DNA of 64,000 bases from a bacterium (GTDB taxonomy: Bacteria > Electryoneota > RPQS01). The notes under the pieces were generated by a model. That model searched no databases, was not told the origin of the DNA, and saw nothing but the letters and a program-made list of their open reading frames with translations. The position numbers were made by a program, and so were the translations under genes. Where the stretch lies: positions 124,001 to 188,000 of the forward strand of contig JADKHW010000002.1 in the NCBI GenBank assembly GCA_016721565.1, in the 5' to 3' direction. This document shows positions 37,813 through 47,524 of this stretch, piece after piece (the first letter of the stretch is position 1; every line of letters begins with the position of its first letter).

Positions 37813-40156
37813 TCACTTCAGCAAAACCATCTTACGAAGCTGGCTGAATTCACCAGCCGTGAGATGGTAGAAATACAAACCAGAGGGAAGTGTCGAGCCG
37901 TCGAAGTTCACATTGTGATGCCCGGCTTCCAACGTCCCCTTCACCAACTCCGTGACTTCCTGACCAAGTGAGTTGATGACCACCAAACGAACCTCCGAAG
38001 CCTGTGGCAAGTCAAACGAGATCATCGTTTCGGGGTTGAACGGATTCGGGTAATTCTGGTAAAGAACATAATCCGTCACTACACCGGCTTCAGCCGATGG
38101 CATCGCGCTTTCAGTTGCAACAATAGCTTCGTTGCCGTTCAAGTCAACAGAAACAAGTTCGTATGAGTACAGGCGGCCATTCTCTAAATTGCCGTCCGTC
38201 CAAGTGTAGTTTGAACCTGTAGCAGAATTTGTCGCATTCACGCGATTCACCAACTGACCATCACGCAGTACGTTGAAGTGGCTGTTGTTGGTCTCAGAAG
38301 CCGTACTCCAATTCAGCTTCACCGCGCCGTCCATGGCAATCACGTCAAAGTCAAGCAGTTCAACTGGCAACGGCGTGTCGCTCGTGATATGAAGCGTAAT
38401 CGGCCCGCACGGCAACGTGTTGGCATTCGGCTGATAAAGCGAAGTGGCAACGTAGTAAGTCCCAGCAGGCAGGAACAAGTCCGTCAAGACTTCAGGACTT
38501 CCATTGAACGGTTCGGCAACATCTGCCGATGCAACACAGCTTCCGTTCACGTCATGGCAATCCGTAAACACGACGATCTGGTTATCACCTTCGCTCGAAG
38601 CAGACATCGTAACTGTCGCGTCGGATTCAAGCGTAAATGTATACACTGAGGCGCGGCTTGCAGGGTAGCAATTGTTGTCGCCACAGAAATCTTCCCCGAC
38701 ACACCACGGCGCATCCGGCCAGCAACACGTATTCTCGGTGTGCGTGTACTCATACCCGTTGGTAATTTCAATCGCATCAAGGCACAGATCGCGTGGGCAG
38801 CACGCCGATTCGCACGTTTCTCCTTCGGCCCACAACCCGCCGACAGCCGCACACTCGTCGCGCGTCCATTCATTCGCACACGCTGAACCATCTTCGGTGC
38901 GATAGCAGCAGCGGCCCACCAAATCCGGACAATCTAAACAAGTGACATCGACAATATACGGCGTGCCGCACGGAATCGTGCCGTTCAACAACACTCCAAG
39001 CACATAGAGACCCGGCGTAACGCAGGCCCCAAAATAGCGATCTTGACAACGCTCAAAATTCTGATTGAATACAGTGACATCCCCACCACAAATCTCATTC
39101 GTTGTGAGGCGGAACAAGGCCCACACGCCGTTGGCTTCCGCGCGCAGATGCACGAACAGGCTTTCGCTATGAGCGTCAACATTCAGCAAATAATAATCAA
39201 CGTCGTTCAGCGGAGCGCCCGAAGGTGAAAGGTAACGACCGCCGGTCGCACAAACCGTTGTGTTACATGAAATCTGCTCGACAAAAGCGACACCGTCAAC
39301 ACAACCTGAGTTCGTATGATCGACATAACCGTTGAAGCACGTCTCTTCGATGCTATGATAGGCATTCTCCGGACATGATACACAAGACTGCGGCGGACAC
39401 GGGCCACAGCGGTCTCCATCCGTGATACTGATCTGATAGTTTCCAGCGCTTGTAGTCGTCCAACCGTCCACGACAATGTAATACGTAGTCCCACCTACCA
39501 ACGTAATATTTGGGCAACAGCTCGTTAGACTGCCGCTTCCTGCCGGGCACGTTCCACCGTTATCGTCGTTACAGCAAACCTGTACCGCTCCGTCCGTACC
39601 CGGGCAACCATTCGCATAAATGTGCAGATAAGTGTCGAAGCTTGAACCGCATAACGAAACACTCACAAATTGAGTGGACGTCGGCGTATAAACATAGACA
39701 ACATCTTTGCCCGAACCTTGTACTGGCTCTCCAGAGGGATCCTGTCCGCAGCGATGGTCAACCGGCGGCACATAGTTATTCACATTGTCGGATGTGTTAC
39801 CGTTATCGCAGAATGGCAATGCGTTAATTTGAACTGCGTTGGAGCAGTTTTCACCGCCTTCATCCAACCGAGCGATTCTCGCTTCTGCCGTTCAAAATCA
39901 AATCTAACTCGGCAATACGCGCCCAAATCTCTTTGGCATCGCGCTCATCATACTTGCGTTCATACGCCTCAATATACAAAGCATCAAGTTCTGTTTGCAT
40001 TTCGGCGTATTGCGTGCCAAAACTGCTTAAAGCACTAACAGTACCTTGCGTCTGCGCTCCAACCACGGCACCCGTCGTCGGATCTACTTTCACAGTCGCC
40101 CAGCTTGTGCCGATCACGAGGCACAAGGCACTACAAATTGTCGCTACCTTACTCAT
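37813..40156 (-). CDS. Large Cys-rich secreted protein with sorting domain, one frameshift
   Basis: Start at 40156 has GGGAG upstream and a signal peptide (MSKVATICSALCLVIGTSWA). A helical stretch (YAEMQTELDALYIEAYERKY) follows. Near 39888 one extra base breaks the frame; joining gives EARIARLDEGGENCSNAVQI, which leads into a pre-peptidase-like C-terminal domain (FCDNGNTSDNVNNY ... VYVYTPTSTQFVSVSLCGSSFDTYLHIY, read in parts) that occurs twice. A Cys module GRCCYRTEDGSAC...GGLWAEGETCE is shared with the vWA protein at 40566. The end is the VELLDF linker, a fibronectin-like WSTASETNNSHF domain and the sorting domain YQNYPNPFNPETMISF to RKMVLLK. Joined length is about 780 residues. No enzyme domain seen; a surface or adhesion role is possible. 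Confidence 0.8.
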
Positions 40157-40565
40157 GTTTTCTCCCGTCCTTTGGTTACAGTGAATTCTGAATGCCATAA
40201 GATAGCTCGCGCGTTGTTGTTTTGTTATCGCAACCTCTTTCGTAGGGAATTTCAGAGGGTCACTTGAAGTTGCTATAGAGTATAGTAAGTATCACCAAAA
40301 CCACTGTTTTGGGCATGGCATGCGCGAATGAACCCGCAACCTTCACAACCTTCTTTTTTTGTCCTCTTCTGTAGCCTCGTCCGCCCAAAAGCTAAGTTCA
40401 GGAATTCCCGTTATGGAATGCTCGTAAACTATAGTTAGTACACTTTCTCTCTTGTCGATTCTGCACCACATATCAACATAATTATTCAACGCCCCTTTCT
40501 TTCATTTGAACCCTTCGTTAACTTGTACATGTAGTTTGCCGATGAAAATTAACAAGGAGAGACAG
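40157..40565. other. Divergent intergenic region between two large secreted proteins
   Basis: No gene. The only structure I see is a 10-bp palindrome AACTATAGTT at 40427-40436. Promoters for both flanking genes must lie here, but I cannot place them with confidence. Confidence 0.4.
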
Positions 40566-43223
40566 ATGAAGAAACTCACGATGTTGTGTTGTCTGGTCGC
40601 AATGCTTTGTACTTTGAGCTTTGCCGCCGACAAGAAGCCGTTTGATCAGACTGTAACCCCGCAAGCCTTAATTGATGCGAAAAATGCCGCACAACTAAGA
40701 TTGCAGCACACTGAAAATTCACAAGCACCTCGCGAACGCGGAACACTTGATGAATGCCCTGATGTTACCATCAACGCACCCGCAGTTTACCAAGGTAATA
40801 TCTGCGAATCAGGCAACGATTGCTTGGATCTCGGTAGCGAAGAAATCGTCGTTGCGGTCAACATTCCTCACTCAGGCGTTTGGAGCTTTTATTACGAAGG
40901 TTTCGGCTACGACCCCTACATGTTGATTGGTTATGCATGCTGTACATGGGATATTTGTTTGTCTGACGACAGCCCCGGCAGCTTGAACTCATTGTGCCCG
41001 TGTGTCTATCTGACTGAAGGCACGGTGTATGTATCGCTGGAAGCTTTCTCCGGCTGCGGTGGTTTCGTTCTCACAGTCTCTGAAGGCGATTGCCAAGTTG
41101 GTCGTTGCTGCTATACCAATGACTTCGGCGGCAGCAGCTGCGGTACCATGGTTTTGGACGACTGTATCGCATTGACAGGCGTCTGGGCGGAAGGCACGAC
41201 CTGCGAAGAAAGCCCATGCCCGATTGGTCGCTGCTGCTATTTTGATGACGGTGACGCTGCGTGCGCTGTGACTGGCGCCTCAACCTGTCTCTACCAGCTC
41301 GGCGGTGAGTGGTCAGAAGGCCTTAATTGTGAAGAAGCTTGCCCCGCTCCGGGCGATTGTGGCCCGATCGACCTCGTTTTCGCAGTTGACGTGTCCGGCT
41401 CGATGCAAGGCGCAATTAACAATGTTGTCGCTCAAATGCCGAACATTATCGCTGTCGCCAACGCGGCTTCCGGTAACGATCTCCGTCTCGGTCTTGTCAC
41501 ATTCACCGGCGACGCAAACGGTGACGACTATGTTCACACTGAGCATAACTTGACCGCTAATCTCGCCATTGTTCAAGCCTCGATTGCAACTCTCGTTGCG
41601 GCAGGTGGTGACGGCATTGCCGAAGCTTCCGACGAAGCTTTACGCGAAATTATCACGAATGATGCTGCCTGCACGGATGGTTCTGACTTCACGTCACCCT
41701 TCCGCCCCGCTGCCAGCAAGATTATTGTGTTGATCACCGACGCGACCCCCGGCGGTTGCGATGATATCCATGACGCATCCGACGATGCGGCCGCACATCA
41801 GCGTGCGCTCGACGCCGCTGCGGCTGGTATCCGCATCAGCTCCGTTTACGTTCCGAATCCGTTCGGTGAGACGCCTGCTCAGGTGTTGCCGAATCTGAAT
41901 GACTACGCACTCACCTCTGCCGGTTCAGTTCGCATCGCCGCTTCCAACGGCGCGGGCACTGGCGGCGCAATTAACCAGATTCTGCGTGACTGCGGCCAAG
42001 GCGAACTGCAGCTCTTCCCGAGTGCACCGGATCTGCGTTGCGATCCCAACGGCGGCGGTATCACCACCCCGATCGTGGATGTTGACGTTGACGTCCACAA
42101 CGACGGTACTGCCGATTGCCAGAATGTGATGCTCGAAATCACCAACATCGGCGGCGACGGTGGTTCAATTGTTATCAACTCGTCGAATCCAGTTGCGTTG
42201 GGCAATATCGCCATGGGCGCAACCGTATCTGCTGGATTTAACATAACGATTTCACCTGATGGTGACGGCGGCACGATTATTCTAACGGTAAACGTCACCA
42301 GTGACAATTGCCCGCCGAACTTCGTGCAGGTCGTGATTAATGTTCCCGATTGCACGCCGTGTGATGGCGAATCTTCGATCTACATCTATGAAGATGATTT
42401 GCGTATTCCACCTGCGTGCATGTGCACCTATCTCTGTCAGGGCACATTGCTGGATGTATTCGTCTGCGGTGCCGGTTTGACGCCGGGTCACTATCCGATC
42501 CTGACCATCACACCGGGTTGCCGTACCGAAGATTGCAATGAAGATTGCACTCCGGCTGAATACCTCTTCAGCAACACGGGTTGGACGTTGTGGGGCGATT
42601 CCTGCTGGCACAACATCATCATCCCACAGAGTGACGGTTGTATCTGCATCTGCTTCGATCGTTACCTGCCCGTTGAACTCGGCAGCTTCGCCGCTGTCGG
42701 TCGTGACGGCGAAGTTCAGGTCAACTGGACCACCGCTTCCGAAACGGACAACGATCACTTCGAGCTGATGCGCGACGGTGTGATGACTGCTAATATCGAA
42801 GCCACCAACAACTCATCCGGTTCGTCCTACACGTTTGTGGATCGCGGGCTCACCAATGGCCGCTCGTATCACTATGAGTTGGTCAGCGTCAGCGTCAACG
42901 GCGAACGCGCCGTGGCCGGTGAATTGAATGCCGTTCCGCAAGCCGGATCAGCCGTTGTGACGGAACTGTCACTGCATCAGAACTACCCGAACCCCTTCAA
43001 CCCCGAGACGAACATCACGTTTGACTTGGTCGAGACGGGCATGGTTACTCTGAAGGTTTACAATGCAGTTGGTCAGGAAGTCGCCGCCTTGGTCAACGGT
43101 ACCATGAACGAAGGCCGTCACACGGTCGAGTTCAAGGCCACCGGCCTGCCCAGCGGTCTCTACTTCTACCGCTTAACTGCCGGTGAATCCACCATGCAGA
43201 AGAAGATGTTGCTCCTGAAGTAG
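40566..43223 (+). CDS. Secreted von Willebrand factor A protein with sorting domain
   Basis: Start at 40566 has AAGGAG six bases upstream; signal peptide MKKLTMLCCLVAMLCTLSFA. About 885 residues. Two copies of a Cys module follow near residues 175-255 (GRCCYTNDFGGSSC...GVWAEGTTCE and GRCCYFDDGDAAC...GEWSEGLNCE). A vWA domain near 260-460 has the metal site DLVFAVDVSGSMQGA and IIVLITDATPGG. A CARDB-like region (VDVDVHNDGTADCQNVMLEI) and another Cys-rich segment come before the VELGSF linker, WTTASETDNDHF domain and the sorting domain HQNYPNPFNPETNITFDL to KKMLLLK. vWA domains with an intact metal site usually bind proteins, so surface adhesion is likely (inference). Confidence 0.88.
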   Translation: MKKLTMLCCLVAMLCTLSFAADKKPFDQTVTPQALIDAKNAAQLRLQHTENSQAPRERGTLDECPDVTINAPAVYQGNICESGNDCLDLGSEEIVVAVNIPHSGVWSFYYEGFGYDPYMLIGYACCTWDICLSDDSPGSLNSLCPCVYLTEGTVYVSLEAFSGCGGFVLTVSEGDCQVGRCCYTNDFGGSSCGTMVLDDCIALTGVWAEGTTCEESPCPIGRCCYFDDGDAACAVTGASTCLYQLGGEWSEGLNCEEACPAPGDCGPIDLVFAVDVSGSMQGAINNVVAQMPNIIAVANAASGNDLRLGLVTFTGDANGDDYVHTEHNLTANLAIVQASIATLVAAGGDGIAEASDEALREIITNDAACTDGSDFTSPFRPAASKIIVLITDATPGGCDDIHDASDDAAAHQRALDAAAAGIRISSVYVPNPFGETPAQVLPNLNDYALTSAGSVRIAASNGAGTGGAINQILRDCGQGELQLFPSAPDLRCDPNGGGITTPIVDVDVDVHNDGTADCQNVMLEITNIGGDGGSIVINSSNPVALGNIAMGATVSAGFNITISPDGDGGTIILTVNVTSDNCPPNFVQVVINVPDCTPCDGESSIYIYEDDLRIPPACMCTYLCQGTLLDVFVCGAGLTPGHYPILTITPGCRTEDCNEDCTPAEYLFSNTGWTLWGDSCWHNIIIPQSDGCICICFDRYLPVELGSFAAVGRDGEVQVNWTTASETDNDHFELMRDGVMTANIEATNNSSGSSYTFVDRGLTNGRSYHYELVSVSVNGERAVAGELNAVPQAGSAVVTELSLHQNYPNPFNPETNITFDLVETGMVTLKVYNAVGQEVAALVNGTMNEGRHTVEFKATGLPSGLYFYRLTAGESTMQKKMLLLK

Positions 43224-43244
43224 TTTCAGCACAACGTTTGAATA

Positions 43245-43278
43245 GTAAGGGCCGCAGGAGAATTCTTGCGGCCCTTAC
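43245..43278 (+). terminator. Terminator after the vWA protein
   Basis: GTAAGGGCCGC pairs with GCGGCCCTTAC. It lies 22 bases after the stop. The T-run after it is imperfect (GTTTAGATTTTG). Confidence 0.75.
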
Positions 43279-43551
43279 GTTTAGATTTTGATTGGACTCT
43301 TGCTCAATTAGTTTCCTACTCATATATTATCTTGTAGCGAGATTGCAACCGCCTCCATTTGAACCGCGAAACAAATTGTGCATACTTACCGTCAATCTCG
43401 TCAAGCCGCTAATTACCTTGCAGTTGACGGGTCAGAACAATTTGAGAATTGTTCACTTCAAGCCTTGACTTTGAAGGGGGGGGGGCATTAAGTTGTATGC
43501 AGGCCGACATATTGGTCGGATGAGTTATCTATTCTTTTTGGGAGACCTGCT
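43279..43551 (+). promoter_or_regulatory. Upstream region with a ten-G tract in a promoter-like site
   Basis: TTGACT at 43465-43470 is followed by a spacer that contains ten consecutive G (43476-43485), then TTAAGT at 43488-43493, exactly 17 bases on. The -10 match is weak. The rest of the region holds no gene. The G tract could change length and so change promoter spacing. Confidence 0.45.
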
Positions 43552-43946
43552 ATGAAGAAGACAAAGTTACTGCGGAAGCTAATGTTATGCTTTGGACTTG
43601 CATTCCCTCTTGTAGCGGCACACAGTACGTTGTTGACGCACAATCACCCTTGTTGTCAGACATCGATGGATATTCAAGAAACACCTATTCCAAATTCAGG
43701 TTATTGGAGATGCAAAATCCAGACTTGTAATTCTGGACTTTGCTTTCTGTGCATTCGAAGTACAATTTGGAATGGCGGGCTACGCAGAGGGTGAGAATGG
43801 AGAAGCGAAATGTGGTGCAACGGTTTATGTGACTACCTGATTATGACTTTAAGTCGGGTTCACAGTGCACATCAGGAAGTTCCACTGCATATGGATGGGC
43901 AAATGAAGCGGCTCCGCCGTATTGCGCGCCGGGCGGAGGAAGCTGA
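43552..43946 (+). pseudogene. Small secreted protein, broken by several frameshifts
   Basis: The ATG at 43552 has GGAG upstream and gives a signal peptide (MKKTKLLRKLMLCFGLAFPL). After it the first frame looks non-coding, but other frames carry protein-like sequence in order: QYVVDAQSPLLSDIDGYSRN (frame 3), then QVIGDAKSRLVILDFAFCAF and QFGMAGYAEGENGEAKCGAT (frame 2), then DYDFKSGSQCTSGSSTAYGW to PPYCAPGGGS and a stop at 43946 (frame 3). The joins correspond to a duplicated CA near 43620, a missing base near 43697 and an extra base near 43838. Corrected length is about 125 residues. I do not recognise the family. The stop falls 25 bases before the next start. Confidence 0.5.
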
Positions 43947-43971
43947 TCGGCGCCCACGAAAAGTGACTACT

Positions 43972-45453
43972 ATGCTTTACAAATTCTTTGCTGTGCTTAT
44001 CACTCTTGCGATAACTCTCAAGGTTGACGCAGCGGTTCATATTGTCGTTTCAGGTGAATCAATTCAGGCCTCGGTAAATACAGCAGCTGATGGTGATACT
44101 ATTGTATTAGACGATGGATTGCATTCGGAAACCGTTGTTTTGAACAACCGAAGCATCATACTCGGCAGCAGATTCATCCTTGATCAAGATACAACCCACA
44201 TCGGCTCTACAAACTTATCAAGCGGCCTAATTGGAACTGATACGCTCAGTTGTGTAGTTGTTGTGAGCGGAGGGTCAAGCTACACACGAATCGTGGGGAT
44301 AACTTTGTCAGATGGCCTTGGCACTCGATCCAATCGCTTGAATGCACGAGTTGGTGGAGCGATATATCTTTCAGGATCAGATCTTCTTATTGAGCATTCC
44401 CGAATAAGAGATTGCTCTGCATCTCTGGGAGGCGGGATCTGCCTTGATGGTGAATCATCGCTCGGTGATTCCGCAACCATTTGGATGTCGAATGTGATTG
44501 TGGAGGGTTGCGTTAGCGCGAATGCTGGCGGAGGCATAAATTGCCAAGACGGCACGGTATTTATTGACTCGTGCGTCTTTATAAATAACTTGAGCGGCGA
44601 ATTCGGAGGTGCTGCCTACATAAGTCGTTGCCGTGCGCAGATTCAAGCTTGCAATTTCAGCCAAAATGACGCAGAGTATACTGGTGGCTTGCGATGGATA
44701 AATAATGTCGGAAGCATAGAACTCTGTTCATTTGAAGACAATGGGTTTCAGGCACAATCCGTTAGTAGCCACTTGCACTGTTCAGGTAACAGAACGGAGA
44801 TAAGTGGATGTCGATTTGGTTCGAGCCAATCGGGAGTAATAGGAGTTTTTCTTTATTCAGATGACTTTGACAGTCTTGCTACATTTCGTGGGAATATTGT
44901 CGAGGGATTGACTACTCTGGACATAACAGGATCATTAGGTCTCTTTTCTGGACCCGGTGACATTTCCTACAACATCTTTCGTAACAATGTTAACATAAAC
45001 GGTGGAGCAATTTACGTTGCTGACGGTGTCTTTGCACGTATCCATCACAATGTATTCGAGAACAACCGCTCAACTATGCCAACAGGTGGTTCAGTGCTTC
45101 AAATAGCCGGAGTAAACACAGTTAGGATAGATTCCAACTTGATTGTGGGTAATCAAGGCCCAACCATGACATGTAGTATTTTCCCAAATGGGTGTGTAAA
45201 CACTATCCACGCGGATAACAACTGGTGGGGACATGAGTCTGGCCCCTTTGATCCGTTGCACAACCCCGCAGGTCAAGGCGATACAGTTTCAAATGAAGAT
45301 GTGGATTTCACTCCGTGGCTGACATCACCACCCGATACAAGTATGCCAAATGACGTTTCAAGGGCACAGCCTGTTACCCCATCCACTTGGCGACTATCCC
45401 CAATTGTTCACTATTCCTCGGAAAACGAGAGGATTGTGAGCCTGTCACGTTAA
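43972..45453 (+). CDS. Secreted right-handed beta-helix protein
   Basis: Start at 43972 gives a signal peptide (MLYKFFAVLITLAITLKVDA). A longer frame from 43810 would put charged, unrelated sequence in front of it and overlaps the broken gene. The mature 475 residues are a parallel beta-helix: opening VSGESIQASVNTAADGDTIV, as in pectate-lyase-like and polymorphic membrane-type proteins, then many NxxGGGIxxxxG turns (GGAIYLSGSDLLIEHSRIRD, GGGINCQDGTVFIDSCVF). It ends with HADNNWWGHESGPFDP, a common closing cap of this group. No sorting domain and no catalytic residues stand out, so binding or polysaccharide-related action is possible. Confidence 0.75.
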   Translation: MLYKFFAVLITLAITLKVDAAVHIVVSGESIQASVNTAADGDTIVLDDGLHSETVVLNNRSIILGSRFILDQDTTHIGSTNLSSGLIGTDTLSCVVVVSGGSSYTRIVGITLSDGLGTRSNRLNARVGGAIYLSGSDLLIEHSRIRDCSASLGGGICLDGESSLGDSATIWMSNVIVEGCVSANAGGGINCQDGTVFIDSCVFINNLSGEFGGAAYISRCRAQIQACNFSQNDAEYTGGLRWINNVGSIELCSFEDNGFQAQSVSSHLHCSGNRTEISGCRFGSSQSGVIGVFLYSDDFDSLATFRGNIVEGLTTLDITGSLGLFSGPGDISYNIFRNNVNINGGAIYVADGVFARIHHNVFENNRSTMPTGGSVLQIAGVNTVRIDSNLIVGNQGPTMTCSIFPNGCVNTIHADNNWWGHESGPFDPLHNPAGQGDTVSNEDVDFTPWLTSPPDTSMPNDVSRAQPVTPSTWRLSPIVHYSSENERIVSLSR

Positions 45454-45645
45454 TTCAATTTCACCTTTCCGGTTAATCGACTATCCAGTCTTGATTTCCA
45501 CCTTCACTCGCATCCGCCGTATCCTTAGCAATTAACAACAGTTGCGCATTATTGGTGCATCCAAGAACACTCAAAATGCACCCAAAAACAGCTTAAACTT
45601 GACCGCAAATATCATATTTGCAAGAACATACCAATGGAACGCGGG
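45454..45645. other. Gene-free stretch upstream of the cytochrome promoter
   Basis: AT-rich sequence with nothing recognisable. Small minus-strand frames at 45571-45809 have no ribosome site or protein-like composition. Confidence 0.4.
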
Positions 45646-45674
45646 TTGCAATTTCCGAGTGTATCTTGTATATT
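45646..45674 (+). promoter_or_regulatory. Promoter of the tetrahaem cytochrome gene
   Basis: TTGCAA and TATATT with 17 bases between them. Transcription would start near 45681 and give a leader of about 165 bases. Confidence 0.65.
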
Positions 45675-45686
45675 GATGGTGTCTTG

Positions 45687-45744
45687 AAAGGGTGATTCTC
45701 CCTTTCCCGGGCAAAAGAGCACCCCCCGGGCGTGATTCTGTCGC
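45687..45744 (+). promoter_or_regulatory. Structured 5' leader before the tetrahaem cytochrome
   Basis: Two hairpins can be read: AAAGGG-TGATTCT-CCCTTT (45687-45705) and CCCGGG-N13-CCCGGG (45706-45730). TGATTCT appears again at 45733 in a possible third loop between GCG and CGC. It does not match a riboswitch I know. It may protect or regulate the mRNA. Confidence 0.35.
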
Positions 45745-45847
45745 GCAGGGCATTTTCTATTAATTTTGTCAATCTGAGCAATCGTCAACTGTGCCGCAGT
45801 TTCATACACGAACGCGGCGCGTCATTTAACGTTAAGTGGAAAGAGCT

Positions 45848-46399
45848 ATGAGCAGAATGACTGCAAAATCTCTCGCGGCAATGGTCATCATTGGGCTTGC
45901 CCTGTCAGCAATGGCCGTATTTGCCGAAGATGCCGCACCTGCGGGCGATCCGACCTATATCGGCGCCAATAAGTGCAAGATGTGCCACAAAGGCGAAAAG
46001 AACGGTAACATCTACGAAACTTGGCTGAACAGCAAGCACGCCAAGTCCCTCGAAACCCTCGTCGCCAAGGGTGAGCAAAACAACGCCGCGTGTCTGGCTT
46101 GCCACACTACCGGCTATGGTACCCCCAGTGGCTGTGGTGCAGATACCACGATGCACGCTGCTGAAGCACTTGGTTCAGTAAGTTGCGAAGCCTGCCACGG
46201 TGCAGGTTCGAACTACAAGTCCAAGAAGACCATGGAAAGCAAGGAAGCTTCTATCGCCGCCGGACTTGTTATCCCGACCGAAGCTACATGTAAGAAGTGC
46301 CACAACGACAAGTCCCCCACCTTCAAGGGCTTTAACTTTGAAGAAGCTTGGGCCAAGATCAAGCACGAAGTGCCGGACAGCACAGTAAAGACGCAATAG
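45848..46399 (+). CDS. Tetrahaem cytochrome c (c554-like)
   Basis: Periplasmic electron carrier. Start at 45848, after GGAAAGAG; a GTG at 45836 is less likely. Signal peptide MSRMTAKSLAAMVIIGLALS...AVFAE. Four haem c motifs: CKMCH, CLACH, CEACH and CKKCH. The setting YIGANKCKMCHKGEKNGNIYETWLNSKHA (read in parts) is that of the cytochrome c554/multihaem family whose first motif is followed by a W-xx-S-xHA axial histidine. It ends in FNFEEAWAKIKH. It has its own promoter and lies 170 bases upstream of the quinone-linked operon, for which it may be a soluble partner. Confidence 0.9.
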   Translation: MSRMTAKSLAAMVIIGLALSAMAVFAEDAAPAGDPTYIGANKCKMCHKGEKNGNIYETWLNSKHAKSLETLVAKGEQNNAACLACHTTGYGTPSGCGADTTMHAAEALGSVSCEACHGAGSNYKSKKTMESKEASIAAGLVIPTEATCKKCHNDKSPTFKGFNFEEAWAKIKHEVPDSTVKTQ

Positions 46400-46570
46400 T
46401 TTTAAGTTTTGCCTTACGGAAACCGGCGCACCCATTATGACATCTTGCACTACGCGCCGGCTTCCCAACTTTTACAAACACCTTCGAACTTGGATTTTCT
46501 ATAAATCAATGCAACCGGTCTTGTGAAAAATATCACATAAACTGAATAGCCAAGTGAAGGGGGAAATCAA

Positions 46571-47524
46571 ATGAACATTAATCGCAGAGACTTCTTAAAG
46601 CTCGCCGGAGTTGCGGCTGTCAGAGTCGCTGCAGGCTCGATACCCAGCGATTCCTTCGCGAGTGTCGAGGAGTTTTCGGGAAATCCCGACCGTCGCGGTG
46701 TCCTTGTGGACACCACCCAGTGCATCGGACTTAATTGCCGTCGTTGCGAACTCGCCTGCGCGAAAGAGCACAATCTCCCCCCGCTCGAAAAGCCGCCCGA
46801 AGACGCGTCCGTCTTTAACGAACGCCGTCGTACGCATCCCAACCAATTCACTGTCGTTAACCGTTTCCCGGGCGAAACCGAAGACACGCCGATCTACGTC
46901 AAAAGACAGTGTATGCACTGTGACGAACCCGCGTGTGCTTCCGCTTGTCTGGTCAAAGCCTTCACCAAAACGGATCAAGGCGCGGTTGTTTACGACGCGA
47001 GCGTGTGCATCGGCTGCCGCTATTGCATGGTAGCCTGCCCGTTCGATGTTCCTACCTATGAATATGGAAGTGCACTTCACCCCCGCGTGAGAAAGTGCAC
47101 TTTTTGTTTTGAAAGCCGCCTGAAAGAAGGCCGCCCGCCCGCCTGTGTTGAAGCTTGCCCGCGCGAAGTTATGACCTTTGGCCGCCGCGAAGACTTAATC
47201 AAAGTTGCGCGCCAAAAAATCGCCCGCCATCCCGATATGTATGTTGATCACATCTATGGTGAACATGAAGTCGGTGGAACAAGCTGGATGTATCTCTCGA
47301 AGAAACCTTTTGAAGAGGTCGGCTTCCGCACAGACTTAGGCACAACACCTTATCCATCGCTTACTCGAAATTACTTATCTGCCGCTCCGCTGGTCATGGC
47401 CATCTGGCCCGCTTTCTTCCTGAGCATATATCTGTTCACGAAGCGTAAAGACGAGCTGGCCAAACAGAACGGCAAGCATATTGATAATCATACTCACGGC
47501 GACAACCATAAGGAGACCAAGTAA
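46571..47524 (+). CDS. Tat-exported 4Fe-4S ferredoxin subunit (HybA/HmcB-like)
   Basis: A 317-residue electron-transfer subunit with a twin-arginine signal (MNINRRDFLKLAGVAAV). Four iron-sulphur clusters are expected: CIGLNCRRCELAC, CMHCDEPACASAC, CIGCRYCMVACPFDVP and CTFC...CVEACP. The first has CX4C instead of the usual CX2C. The end carries one membrane anchor (LVMAIWPAFFLSIYLF) and a His-rich tail. This is the pattern of HybA/HmcB proteins, which pass electrons between a quinone-reactive NrfD subunit and periplasmic haems. The stop overlaps the NrfD gene by one base (TAATG). Confidence 0.92.
   Translation: MNINRRDFLKLAGVAAVRVAAGSIPSDSFASVEEFSGNPDRRGVLVDTTQCIGLNCRRCELACAKEHNLPPLEKPPEDASVFNERRRTHPNQFTVVNRFPGETEDTPIYVKRQCMHCDEPACASACLVKAFTKTDQGAVVYDASVCIGCRYCMVACPFDVPTYEYGSALHPRVRKCTFCFESRLKEGRPPACVEACPREVMTFGRREDLIKVARQKIARHPDMYVDHIYGEHEVGGTSWMYLSKKPFEEVGFRTDLGTTPYPSLTRNYLSAAPLVMAIWPAFFLSIYLFTKRKDELAKQNGKHIDNHTHGDNHKETK

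Noticed and set aside
43810..43971. Long N-terminal extension of the beta-helix protein
   Set aside because: It overlaps the broken small gene in another frame and would bury a good signal peptide.
45571..45809. Three small minus-strand frames
   Set aside because: They overlap the promoter and structured leader of the tetrahaem cytochrome and have no ribosome site.
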